A DNA stretch of 9,735 nucleotides from CAZNUM01 sp964539305. Lineage in GTDB: Bacteria > Fidelibacterota > Marinisomatia > Marinisomatales > TCS55. The notes beneath the pieces were generated by a model. That model ran no database searches. It was not told the origin of the DNA and saw only the letters and a list, made by a program, of their open reading frames with translations. Both the position numbers and the translations under genes were made by a program. Below are positions 1 through 6,257 of the stretch, in pieces (the stretch's first letter is position 1; each line of letters starts with the position of its first letter). The stretch is taken from NCBI GenBank assembly GCA_964539305.1, contig CAZIIM010000042.1, positions 1 through 9,735 on the forward strand, in the 5' to 3' direction.

Positions 1-2
1 AT

Positions 3-287
3 CGGCTGGATCATCAAGTGCCGTCGAAGATTAATCCCTCGTATGAACATTTTTTCCCGGTGGAAACCATGGAACCAATTCTTCCTGAGCGTTTCTGGAA
101 GGATCCCTCCCAGCGGGAGGTTTATTTTCAGGAATTATTAAAACGGAAAAAGGTTGAGGGCTTGAAAGCGGAATTCGTCGATAAATCCGGAAATCCATGG
201 CAAGGACTGATTTTCACTAATTGTAAACAACAGAAAGAGAACCTGAAAGTCCAGGGAATGATTTTCAGGCAGGTGGCGGAAAGTTAA
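3..287 (+). CDS. PAS-domain protein, C-terminal part (5' end outside window)
   Basis: The frame is open from the left edge to the TAA at 285-287, so this is the tail of a longer protein. A GTG at 18 could be read as a start, but the residues before it continue the same fold, so I treat the gene as truncated by the window edge. The visible 95 residues look like the second two-thirds of a PAS sensor domain: an INPSYEHFF segment (usual form vNpayerlfGy), then FWKDPSQRE, then a helix and the strand pair around FVDKSGNPW, where PAS domains usually carry rkdGs.w, ending with VQGMIF. PAS domains bind small ligands or cofactors, or mediate dimerisation, in signalling proteins. Nothing follows the PAS domain, so the rest of the protein (receiver, kinase or other) lies upstream. 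The stop is 16 bp before the kinase start, which suggests one operon. PAS assignment is fairly confident; the protein's overall role is unknown. Confidence 0.7.
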   Translation, partial: RLDHQVPSKINPSYEHFFPVETMEPILPERFWKDPSQREVYFQELLKRKKVEGLKAEFVDKSGNPWQGLIFTNCKQQKENLKVQGMIFRQVAES

Positions 288-303
288 AATTCGATGGTGT
301 GAA

Positions 304-2812
304 GTGACCCCGATTATTAAACGCAATCGATCCGGTTTTTCTTTACGGCTGCTGTTGCCGCTGGGTGGCGTATTTTTTACCTTAATTTTAATTTTCTCTT
401 TTGGCTATACCAGTTACCAGGTGGGTCGGGATGCCCTGATTGAGTCGGTTTTAAAAACGTTTACCCGGGATGCGCGTCTGGCCCGAACCCAGATTCATGA
501 CTATCTCATGCACCAGTACCAGACATTGCGCATGATTGAAGAAACACCCCCAATCCAGGCCATTTTCTCGGCCATGAAGCACGGGGGCGTCGATCCGGAA
601 TCCGGGGATGATCTGAATACCTGGAAAAAGCGCCTGGAGCAAATCATGATTGGCTCCATTGTCACCGATATGGATAGCAGTCTGCAGCAACTGCGGTTTC
701 TCGATGACCAGGGAATGGAACTGGTCCGGGTTCACACAATGAATGGAAAACCCCAGGGAATTCAACCGGAAGCACTTCAGAATAAAAAAGATCGTCCCTA
801 CTTTCAGAAAGCCATGCGACTGAAACAAGGGGAGTATTTTGTATCACCTATTAATTTAAATCGCGAGTATGGGGAAATTATGGAGCCCCATGAACCGACG
901 CTCAGGATCGCGATCCCCCTCTTCGACCCACAGGGTCGGCGGCAGGGGGTCCTGGTTTCCAACCTGAATCCACAGGCGGTCCTGGATCGGTTGGAGCATC
1001 ATCGGGAAATTTTTAACTCCGTATTTCTGGTCAATCAGGATGGCGATTTTCTGATTCACCCCGATGCCAGTAAAACCTTCGGTTTTGATCGAGGGTTTAA
1101 GTATACCTTGAAGGATGAACACCCGGACCTGGCTGCCCTATTGAATTCCAAGGATGAATACATCAGTAAATTTTCGAAACACGGGGATAAACCGCTCCAT
1201 TTTGATGGTTTTATTCATATTTATTACAACCCCAACGATCATTCCAAATTCTGGGCCTTTGTCTTTTCAATCCCCACTGAAACCGTTCTCGAGTCCATTA
1301 ACCGGTTGCGGTTTGAATTATCTCTATTAGCGGTTTTTTTCGTCGTTATTTTTGCTGGGATCAGTTATGTCGTAGGGTATCGATTGATTGCTCACCCCAT
1401 CCAGGTATTAAACCAGGCCACTCAAAAAGTGGCGGAAGGTGATTATGATCTTGAAATTCCAGAAGTAGGACGGTTGCAGGAGTTTGACGATCTTTCTACC
1501 TCTTTCAATCACATGATTAAAGAGATCCGCGGATCCCAAAAAGCCCTGACGGAGTCGGAGGAGAAATTCAGGGTTTTATATGAGATGGCAGGAGATGCCA
1601 TTATTATTGCGAAACCTCCGGATGGAGATATTGCCGATACCAACGAAGCGGCCAGTGCCCTTTTAGGCTATTCAAAGGAAGAGCTACTGGGAATGAAAGG
1701 CTTTGATATTATCGCCCCGGAGGTGGTGGAGGAAACTAACCGCAACTGGCAGGAACAAATGGAGGCCAAGGGCCAGTTCCTGCTGGAGACGCGCTGGGTC
1801 CGGAAGGATGGAAGCCAGATACCGGTGGCTGTAAGGGGAAATCCGGTTACGATTCAGGGGGTCCAATACCTCCAATTAATGGCTCGGGATATTACCGAAC
1901 GGGTGAAGGCACAGCGTGAAATTGAGCGTTTGGCCAATTTCCCGCTGGAAAACCCACTTCCGGTCATGGAGATGGATTACGACGGCAATTTCACTTATTT
2001 GAATCCAGCCGCCAAAAAGCTCGTGACCAACTCCGGTGCTCACAGCGGGAAAGGAGACCTGTTACCTGCTTCCTTTAAAGAGTCCATTTTAAAAGCTATC
2101 CGGGAGGGGAATGAGCCTCCTTCGGAAGCCATCTCCATTGGAGAACGAATTTTCCTCTGGTCCGTCAATTTATTGCCGAAATTAAAGCTGGTTCACTTTT
2201 ACGCCACGGATATTACCGAGCTGAAAGAGAAGGAACAGGAACTAATCAAGGCGAAGGAACTGGCGGAAAAGGCGGATCAGGTCAAAACTCTCTTTCTGGC
2301 CAATATGTCTCATGAAATCCGGACGCCTTTGAATTCCATCATTGGTTTTACAGAACTTTTGGAACAGAATACCAAGGATTTGATCCCGCCGGATATGCGG
2401 GTCTTTTTCGATACCATTCGAAGCAGCAGCAGACGACTCATGCAGACCGTCCACGAAATTCTGGATGTTTCCCAGATCGAGGCCGGTACCTTTGAAATCA
2501 AACGATCCTCCCTGGATATTCTGNNNNNNNNNNNNNNNNNNNNNNNNNNNNNNNNNNNNNNNNNNNNNNNNNNNNNNNNNNNNNNNNNNNNNNNNNNNNN
2601 NNNNNNNNNNNNNNNNNNNNNNNCATATTTACGATATTTTCTCTCAGGAAAGCTCCGGCTACACCAAGCAGTACCAGGGCATTGGTTTGGGACTGGCACT
2701 GGTGAAGCGTTACTGCGACCTGAATGGTTTTTCCATCGCAGTGACCAGTAAACCGGGAATCGGGACCACCTTTACGCTCACGTGTCCCAAACCGGAACAG
2801 AACACTGACTGA
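304..2812 (+). CDS. Membrane sensor histidine kinase (dCache-HAMP-PAS-PAS-HisKA-HATPase), interrupted by assembly gap
   Basis: This is a sensor kinase that autophosphorylates on His and passes the phosphate to a response regulator. Domains in order: membrane helix about 16-36; a periplasmic region about 40-330 resembling a double Cache sensor; membrane helix about 338-361; HAMP about 360-415; PAS about 420-532, ending in RDITER; a second, more divergent PAS about 546-640, ending in TDITEL; a coiled linker; and a HisKA H-box with NMSHEIRTPLN, phospho-acceptor H670. The sequence then enters the N run at 2524-2623. After it, in another frame, comes the end of the ATPase domain: IYDIFSQ, then the G2 box GIGLGLALVKR, and a final GIGTTFTL strand before the TGA at 2810-2812. 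The N-box and G1 box are therefore hidden in the gap. A frame kept unchanged across the gap would stop falsely at 2751. The start is GTG at 304; it has no clear ribosome-binding site and lies 16 bp after the previous stop, so coupling is likely. The ligand is unknown. Confidence 0.9.
2524..2623. other. Assembly gap of 100 N inside the histidine kinase gene
   Basis: Exactly 100 N. The last codon before the gap is complete at 2523 in the kinase frame and the first codon after it is complete at 2624. An intact gene therefore needs a true gap divisible by three, which 100 is not. Comparison with the usual HisKA-to-G2 spacing suggests about 95-105 missing residues, roughly 300 nt (estimate). Confidence 0.97.
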
Positions 2813-2828
2813 TTCCCATCAGACAAAA

Positions 2829-3200
2829 GTGATTTTGATTGTGGAGGATGATCCCAGTTCACAGTTACTCCTCCAGCATGCCATCGATCCGAAATACGAA
2901 CTCAAGTTTGCCCCCTCCGTACGGGAAGCGTGGAAGTGTTTGCATCAGGGTCCGGTTGATTTGATTTTACTGGATTTAGCCCTGGAGGGCGATGAGGATG
3001 GCCTCGACTTGACCTGTGCTTTAAGGGAACAGGAGCAGTGGCAGGACCTGCCCATTATTGTCACCACCGCCCACGCTTTTACAACGGATCGCGACCGTTG
3101 TCTGGATGCGGGTTGCACTGAATTTTTATCGAAACCATTGAACCTGAGGAAACTCCAGCAACTCGTGAATCACTATCTGGAGACGGGGAAAAGAGAATAG
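2829..3200 (+). CDS. Stand-alone response regulator receiver (CheY/Spo0F-like)
   Basis: This is a 123-residue protein made of a receiver domain alone, with no output domain. The family accepts phosphate from a histidine kinase on a conserved Asp. The acidic pocket is visible as VEDD (E6, D7, D8), the phospho-acceptor is D49 in LILLDLAL, the switch Thr is at 79 or 80 in IIVTTAHA, and the conserved Lys-Pro is K102-P103 in FLSKPL. The GTG start at 2829 places the first strand (ILIVEDD) at the N-terminus as expected; upstream codons are open but offer no good start. There is no strong ribosome-binding site. The start lies 16 bp after the kinase stop, making that kinase the likely partner. Because the kinase has no receiver of its own, this protein may be its direct target, an intermediate in a phosphorelay, or an effector acting by protein contact. 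Role beyond phospho-acceptance is not shown by the sequence. Confidence 0.9.
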   Translation: MILIVEDDPSSQLLLQHAIDPKYELKFAPSVREAWKCLHQGPVDLILLDLALEGDEDGLDLTCALREQEQWQDLPIIVTTAHAFTTDRDRCLDAGCTEFLSKPLNLRKLQQLVNHYLETGKRE

Positions 3201-3260
3201 GGTGATTGTCTGCTCTGGGACACCTGCTGATTGAGAATAGCCTTAATTTCCAGTGCTGAT

Positions 3261-3285
3261 CCGGTTGTAATACAGCCGGTTTCCT
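3261..3285 (+). terminator. Possible rho-independent terminator after the signalling cluster
   Basis: CCGGTTG (3261-3267) pairs with CAGCCGG (3273-3279): seven base pairs including one G-T wobble, closed by the 5-nt loop TAATA. It is followed by TTTCCT. It lies 60 bp after the receiver stop and 40 bp before the next gene, a sensible place for a terminator. The T tract is short, so it may be weak or act as an attenuator. Confidence 0.4.
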
Positions 3286-3294
3286 GATAGGAAA
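3265..3294 (+). promoter_or_regulatory. Palindrome and weak promoter-like elements before the redox operon
   Basis: TTTCCT (3280-3285) and AGGAAA (3289-3294) form a perfect 6-bp inverted repeat around GAT, a form common for repressor or activator half-sites. It coincides with a weak sigma70-like pair: TTGTAA (3265-3270), a 17-bp spacer, then TAGGAA (3288-3293), about 28 bp before the ATG. The promoter match is poor (four and three of six consensus bases), so I rely more on the palindrome than on the promoter. It may also simply be a second hairpin next to the terminator. Confidence 0.25.
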
Positions 3295-3321
3295 TAGGAC
3301 GACTATCCGAGTGACATTATT

Positions 3322-5258
3322 ATGAAAATGAATTACAAGAAGGGCCTCATATTTCTGGCCCTGGTGCTTCTGGCTGGCGCCTATTTTGTCTTTGATCTGG
3401 GAGCCCTTTTTAATCTGGGTTATTTAAAAAGTCGCCAGGCCGAATTCAAGGAATTCTACGCCCGGCACCAAATGTTGACTATCCTGGTGTTTTCTGGCAT
3501 CTACATGGTCATGGCCATGCTTTCGCTGCCCGGTGCTACTACCATGACCCTGGCCGGAGGCGCCATTTTCGGTTTTGTTTTAGGGGTCGTCGTCGTTTCT
3601 ATCGCCAGTACCCTGGGAGCGACGCTGGCCTTTTTCAACTGTCGTTACCTCTTTCGGGATGTTATTCAGGAACGCTACAAAGACAAACTGGAGGTTATCA
3701 ACCGCGGTGTGGAACGGGATGGGGCCCTTTACCTATTGATGCTCCGTCTTAGCCCCGTTTTCCCCTTCTTTTTTGTCAATGCAGCTTTTGCGAAGACTTA
3801 TTTAAAAATGTTTACCTATGCCTGGGTGAGTCAGGTGGGAATGTTACCCGGTACGATGGTGTACGTCAATGCCGGGACCCAGCTCAGTAAACTGGAATCC
3901 TTACGGGGAATCCTGTCGCCGGAGGTCTTGTTTTCGTTTATCCTGTTGGGGATCTTTCCCATCCTCTCGAAAAAGGCGGTGGAGTGGATCAAACATCGTC
4001 GTACAAGAAAACGGTACCGGAAACCGCGACAGTTTGATTTTAATGTGGCTGTTCTGGGTGCCGGATCAGGGGGCCTGGTGGCCGCATACATCGCTGCTGC
4101 CGTGAAGGCCAAGGTGGCCCTGATTGAAAAGGATAAAATGGGGGGAGACTGCCTCAATACCGGTTGCGTGCCCAGTAAAGCACTCATTCGATCTGCCAAA
4201 GTTCTCCACCAGGCTAGGCGGGCCCGGGACTGGGGTTTTGAGTCCGCTCAAATTGACTTTGATTTTGCTCAGGTCATGGAACGGGTCCAGGATGTAGTGA
4301 AAACGGTGGAACCCCACGATTCAGAAGAACGCTATCGCCAGTTAGGGGTGGAGGTTATCCGCGGCGAGGCAAAGATTCTGAACCCATATACCCTTCAGGT
4401 GCAGGGGAAGGAATACACCGCTCGAAACATTATTATTGCCACAGGTGCCCGGCCTCTCGTTCCCCCCATCCCGGGGGTGGACCAGGTGAAACNNNNNNNN
4501 NNNNNNNNNNNNNNNNNNNNNNNNNNNNNNNNNNNNNNNNNNNNNNNNNNNNNNNNNNNNNNNNNNNNNNNNNNNNNNNNNNNNNNNNNNNNGGGCTTGA
4601 AGAACTGGGAGTGGAAATCCGGCCCAATGGAACGATTGAGGTGGATCCTTTCCTCCGAACGAATTACCCCAATATTTATGCGGTAGGAGATGTAACCGGC
4701 CCCTTCCAGTTCACCCATGCCGCCAGTCATCAGGCCTGGTATGCCAGTGTGAACAGTCTCTTCAGTCCGCTGAAAAAATTCAAGGCGGATTACAGTGTTT
4801 TACCCTGGACCACCTTCACGGATCCAGAGGTGGCGCGGGTCGGAATCAATGAAACGGAAGCCAGGGAACGGGGTATTCCCTATGAAGTTGTTTCCTATGA
4901 CCTGGCAGACCTGGATCGGGCGATTACGGACGGAGAAGCCCACGGTTTTGTCCGGATCCTTGTTCCGAAGGGAAAAGATAAAATTCTGGGTGTTACCATT
5001 GTGAGTGCCCATGCCGGGGAGATGCTACCGGAATTTGTCCTGGCCATGAAGCACAGCCTCGGCTTGAATAAGATTCTGGGTTTAATTCACGCCTATCCTA
5101 CTTTTAATGAGGCCAATAAAATGGCTGCCGGGGTTTGGAAAAAGACCCATGCTCCCGAAAAGGCCCTGAAATGGTTGGAGAAATTTCACCGCTGGCGGCG
5201 CGGTGGATCGACGCAACCTGAATCGCCTGCCCTTGGAGGTGTCGAAACCAGTGGATAA
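3322..5258 (+). CDS. TVP38/TMEM64 membrane domain fused to FAD-dependent disulfide oxidoreductase, interrupted by assembly gap
   Basis: This is a bifunctional membrane flavoprotein. Residues about 8-220 are hydrophobic with several membrane helices and show VTT/DedA-type features: SLPGATTMTLAGGAIFG (68-84), then RLSPVFPFFFVN (142-153). A basic linker (RRTRKRYRKPR, about 226-236) leads to a class I pyridine nucleotide-disulfide reductase: FAD-binding GAGSGG (246-251), redox-active disulfide CLNTGC (C277, C282) followed by VPSK, and ATGARP (373-378). The N run at 4493-4592 hides the NAD(P)H-binding domain. After the gap, in another frame, come the second FAD motif NIYAVGDVTG and the dimerisation domain, including HAYPTFNEANK, where Tyr stands at the usual catalytic His position. 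A vicinal Cys pair and a heavy-metal domain are absent, so mercuric reductase is unlikely. An apparent stop at 4686 is an artefact of the gap. ATG 3322 is the chosen start; ATG 3328 is also possible, and no strong ribosome-binding site is seen. The next gene begins 3 bp after the stop. Such fusions are known in bacterial genomes; the substrate is unknown. Confidence 0.9.
4493..4592. other. Assembly gap of 100 N inside the flavoprotein gene
   Basis: Exactly 100 N. The upstream frame leaves one unpaired base (C4492) and the downstream frame starts a codon at 4593. The true gap length must therefore be 2 modulo 3 if the gene is intact, and 100 is not. From the usual spacing in dihydrolipoamide dehydrogenase-type enzymes, about 115-130 residues (350-390 nt) are missing, covering the NAD(P)H-binding domain (estimate). 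Confidence 0.97.
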
Positions 5259-5261
5259 ATC

Positions 5262-6047
5262 ATGCGTTTGAAGGTTGGACAAGCAGCTCCTGACTTTGAA
5301 ATTCAGGATACAGCCGGGGTACGCCATTCCCTCGCCGGGTATAAGGGGCGGAATCTGCTGCTCTCTTTCTACCGCTATGCCTCTTGTCCCTTATGTAACC
5401 AGCGGGTCAATCGTTTATCTAATTGGTTGTCCACGCGGAGAGAAGAAGATTTCGATGTGTTGGCCGTTTTTGAATCTCCGGGGGAGCGGATCCGCCAGTA
5501 TGTGGGGCAGCAGGAGCCACGCTTTCCCCTGATTCCGGATCCGGAGCGCCGGCTTTACCAGCTTTACCGGGTGGAATCCTCCTGGCTTAAGTATGTTATG
5601 GCAGCGGGGCCGTTTCTGGGCTCCCTTCTGCGGGGATATCGTACCGGTAGAGCAGACGGGGATAAAGCGCTGGTACCAGCGGATTTTTTAATAGACAAAA
5701 ATGGAATCATTCAGACGGCCTTTTATGGCCGGCACATTGGGGATCATCTCCCCCTGAAAAAAATTGATCGGTTTCTGGATCAGAACAATACATTAAAGCA
5801 GCATGTTGAAGGAGAAGAAACAATGAAAGAAATTAAAATTTATACGACCAGTTGGTGTCCTTATTGTAAGGCAGCCAAACGGTTCTTTGAACAGAACAAC
5901 TGGAATTACGAAGAAATTGATATTGAAAAAGTGGGCATCAGCCGCCAGGATCTCCTAAAAGTCGGCAAAGGAATGTCTGTTCCCCAAATTGTGATTGATG
6001 GGAAACCGATTGGTGGTTATGATGACCTGATGCGGCTCTATGGATAA
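5262..6047 (+). CDS. Peroxiredoxin-like / glutaredoxin fusion protein
   Basis: A 261-residue cytosolic-looking protein with two thioredoxin-fold domains. Residues 1 to about 180 resemble the AhpC/TSA peroxiredoxin-like family: VGQAAPDFEI near the start and FYRYASCPLC at 36-45. C45 falls at the peroxidatic Cys position, and the usual Thr three residues earlier is replaced by C42, giving a CxxC pair. Residues 188-261 are a complete small glutaredoxin: WCPYC active site (C199, C202), SVPQIVI with the cis-Pro at 241, and GGYDDL at 251-256 for glutathione binding. Family knowledge suggests that the first domain reduces a peroxide or another oxidised substrate and the second domain recycles it with glutathione or a related thiol. 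ATG 5262 lies 3 bp after the flavoprotein stop, indicating co-translation. M188 has its own ribosome-binding site (see that entry), so free glutaredoxin may also be made. Peroxidase activity is inferred, not certain. Confidence 0.88.
   Translation: MRLKVGQAAPDFEIQDTAGVRHSLAGYKGRNLLLSFYRYASCPLCNQRVNRLSNWLSTRREEDFDVLAVFESPGERIRQYVGQQEPRFPLIPDPERRLYQLYRVESSWLKYVMAAGPFLGSLLRGYRTGRADGDKALVPADFLIDKNGIIQTAFYGRHIGDHLPLKKIDRFLDQNNTLKQHVEGEETMKEIKIYTTSWCPYCKAAKRFFEQNNWNYEEIDIEKVGISRQDLLKVGKGMSVPQIVIDGKPIGGYDDLMRLYG
5809..5825 (+). promoter_or_regulatory. Internal ribosome-binding site and ATG for the glutaredoxin domain
   Basis: AAGGAG at 5809-5814 is followed after 8 nt by ATG 5823-5825, in frame with the fusion gene. 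Translation from here would give a 74-residue protein that starts exactly at the natural N-terminus of a glutaredoxin (MKEIKIYTT) and ends at 6047. This is a better ribosome-binding site than the one for the full-length start at 5262. Both a fusion and a free glutaredoxin may be produced, or the site may be a relic of two ancestral genes. Confidence 0.5.
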
Positions 6048-6062
6048 CCGTTAAAAGTGGTT

Positions 6063-6090
6063 GGTTGCTTTTGACAACCTTTTGATTATT
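6063..6090 (+). terminator. Possible weak terminator after the redox operon
   Basis: GGTTG (6063-6067) pairs with CAACC (6075-6079) across the 7-nt loop CTTTTGA and is followed by the T-rich run TTTTGATTATTT. A second GGTTG at 6059-6063 offers an alternative pairing. It lies 15 bp after the fusion gene stop. The stem is only five pairs, so efficiency is doubtful. Confidence 0.35.
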
Positions 6091-6106
6091 TCAGGGTCTG
6101 AGTACC

Positions 6107-6126
6107 GGAGGACCAAATGGTTCCCC
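6107..6126 (+). promoter_or_regulatory. Hairpin covering the start region of the upstream ORF
   Basis: GGAGGACC (6107-6114) can pair with GGTTCCCC (6119-6126) with one mismatch and one G-T wobble around a 4-nt AAAT loop. The stem holds the ribosome-binding site of the possible upstream ORF and the loop holds most of its ATG, so folding would block its translation. The pairing is read directly from the sequence; the function is inference. Confidence 0.3.
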
Positions 6127-6257
6127 TAATGCGAAGGATGCTCCCAGGTACCAGTTGTTGCGAGAACAGCCCCGGTTCCCGTTGTCCCTTTCCCCGGGTA
6201 TGGGCTTGTAGCCCAGGGGGTGCCGTCGTAATTTTCAGCGAATTTTGGAGGTATTGA
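6117..6257 (+). CDS. Possible 46-residue upstream ORF in the leader of the M16 operon
   Basis: ATG 6117 is preceded by GGAGG (6107-6111) at a 5-nt spacing. The frame runs 46 codons to a TGA at 6255-6257, directly abutting the ATG of the M16 peptidase at 6258, which is in the same frame. The predicted peptide is basic and Pro-rich, with four Cys (14, 15, 23, 31) and no membrane segment or recognisable family. The end of the ORF covers the GGAGGT ribosome-binding site of the peptidase gene, so its translation could influence the peptidase. Codon choice (CTA, AGG, TGT-TGC) differs from the neighbouring genes, which argues against a conserved protein. It could be a regulatory leader peptide or chance; comparison with relatives would decide. 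Confidence 0.3.
   Translation: MVPLMRRMLPGTSCCENSPGSRCPFPRVWACSPGGAVVIFSEFWRY
6192..6220 (+). repeat. GC-rich hairpin in the M16 operon leader
   Basis: TGGGCT (6201-6206) and AGCCCA (6210-6215) form a perfect six-pair stem with a TGT loop. CCCC (6192-6195) and GGGGG (6216-6220) can extend it past a 5-nt bulge. No T tract follows, so it is not a normal terminator. It lies 27 nt before the peptidase ribosome-binding site. It matches no riboswitch class I recognise. Confidence 0.4.

Noticed and set aside
1..32. End of another gene in frame 2 (stop TAA at 32-34)
   Set aside because: Only about ten codons are visible, while the overlapping frame gives a coherent PAS domain.
2624..2751. Continuation of the kinase frame after the gap to a stop at 2751
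   Set aside because: The translation has no family resemblance, while the alternate frame gives a clear ATPase G2 box ending at 2812. The frame change is caused by the placeholder gap length.
3831..4199. Minus-strand open frame of 122 codons, and others like it at 6603-7004
   Set aside because: Both are antisense shadows of genes with clear motifs; no family signal was seen.
4593..4686. Continuation of the flavoprotein frame after the gap to a stop at 4686
   Set aside because: The correct frame after the gap starts GLEELGVE and carries the second FAD motif; the stop at 4686 is an artefact.
3322..5258. Mercuric reductase (merA)
   Set aside because: The CLNTGC core is shared, but the C-terminal vicinal Cys pair and an N-terminal heavy-metal domain are absent and no mer genes are nearby.
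6071..6076. Perfect TTGACA as a -35 box for the M16 operon
   Set aside because: No acceptable -10 hexamer is found at 15-19 bp spacing, and the hexamer lies in the loop and stem of a likely terminator hairpin.
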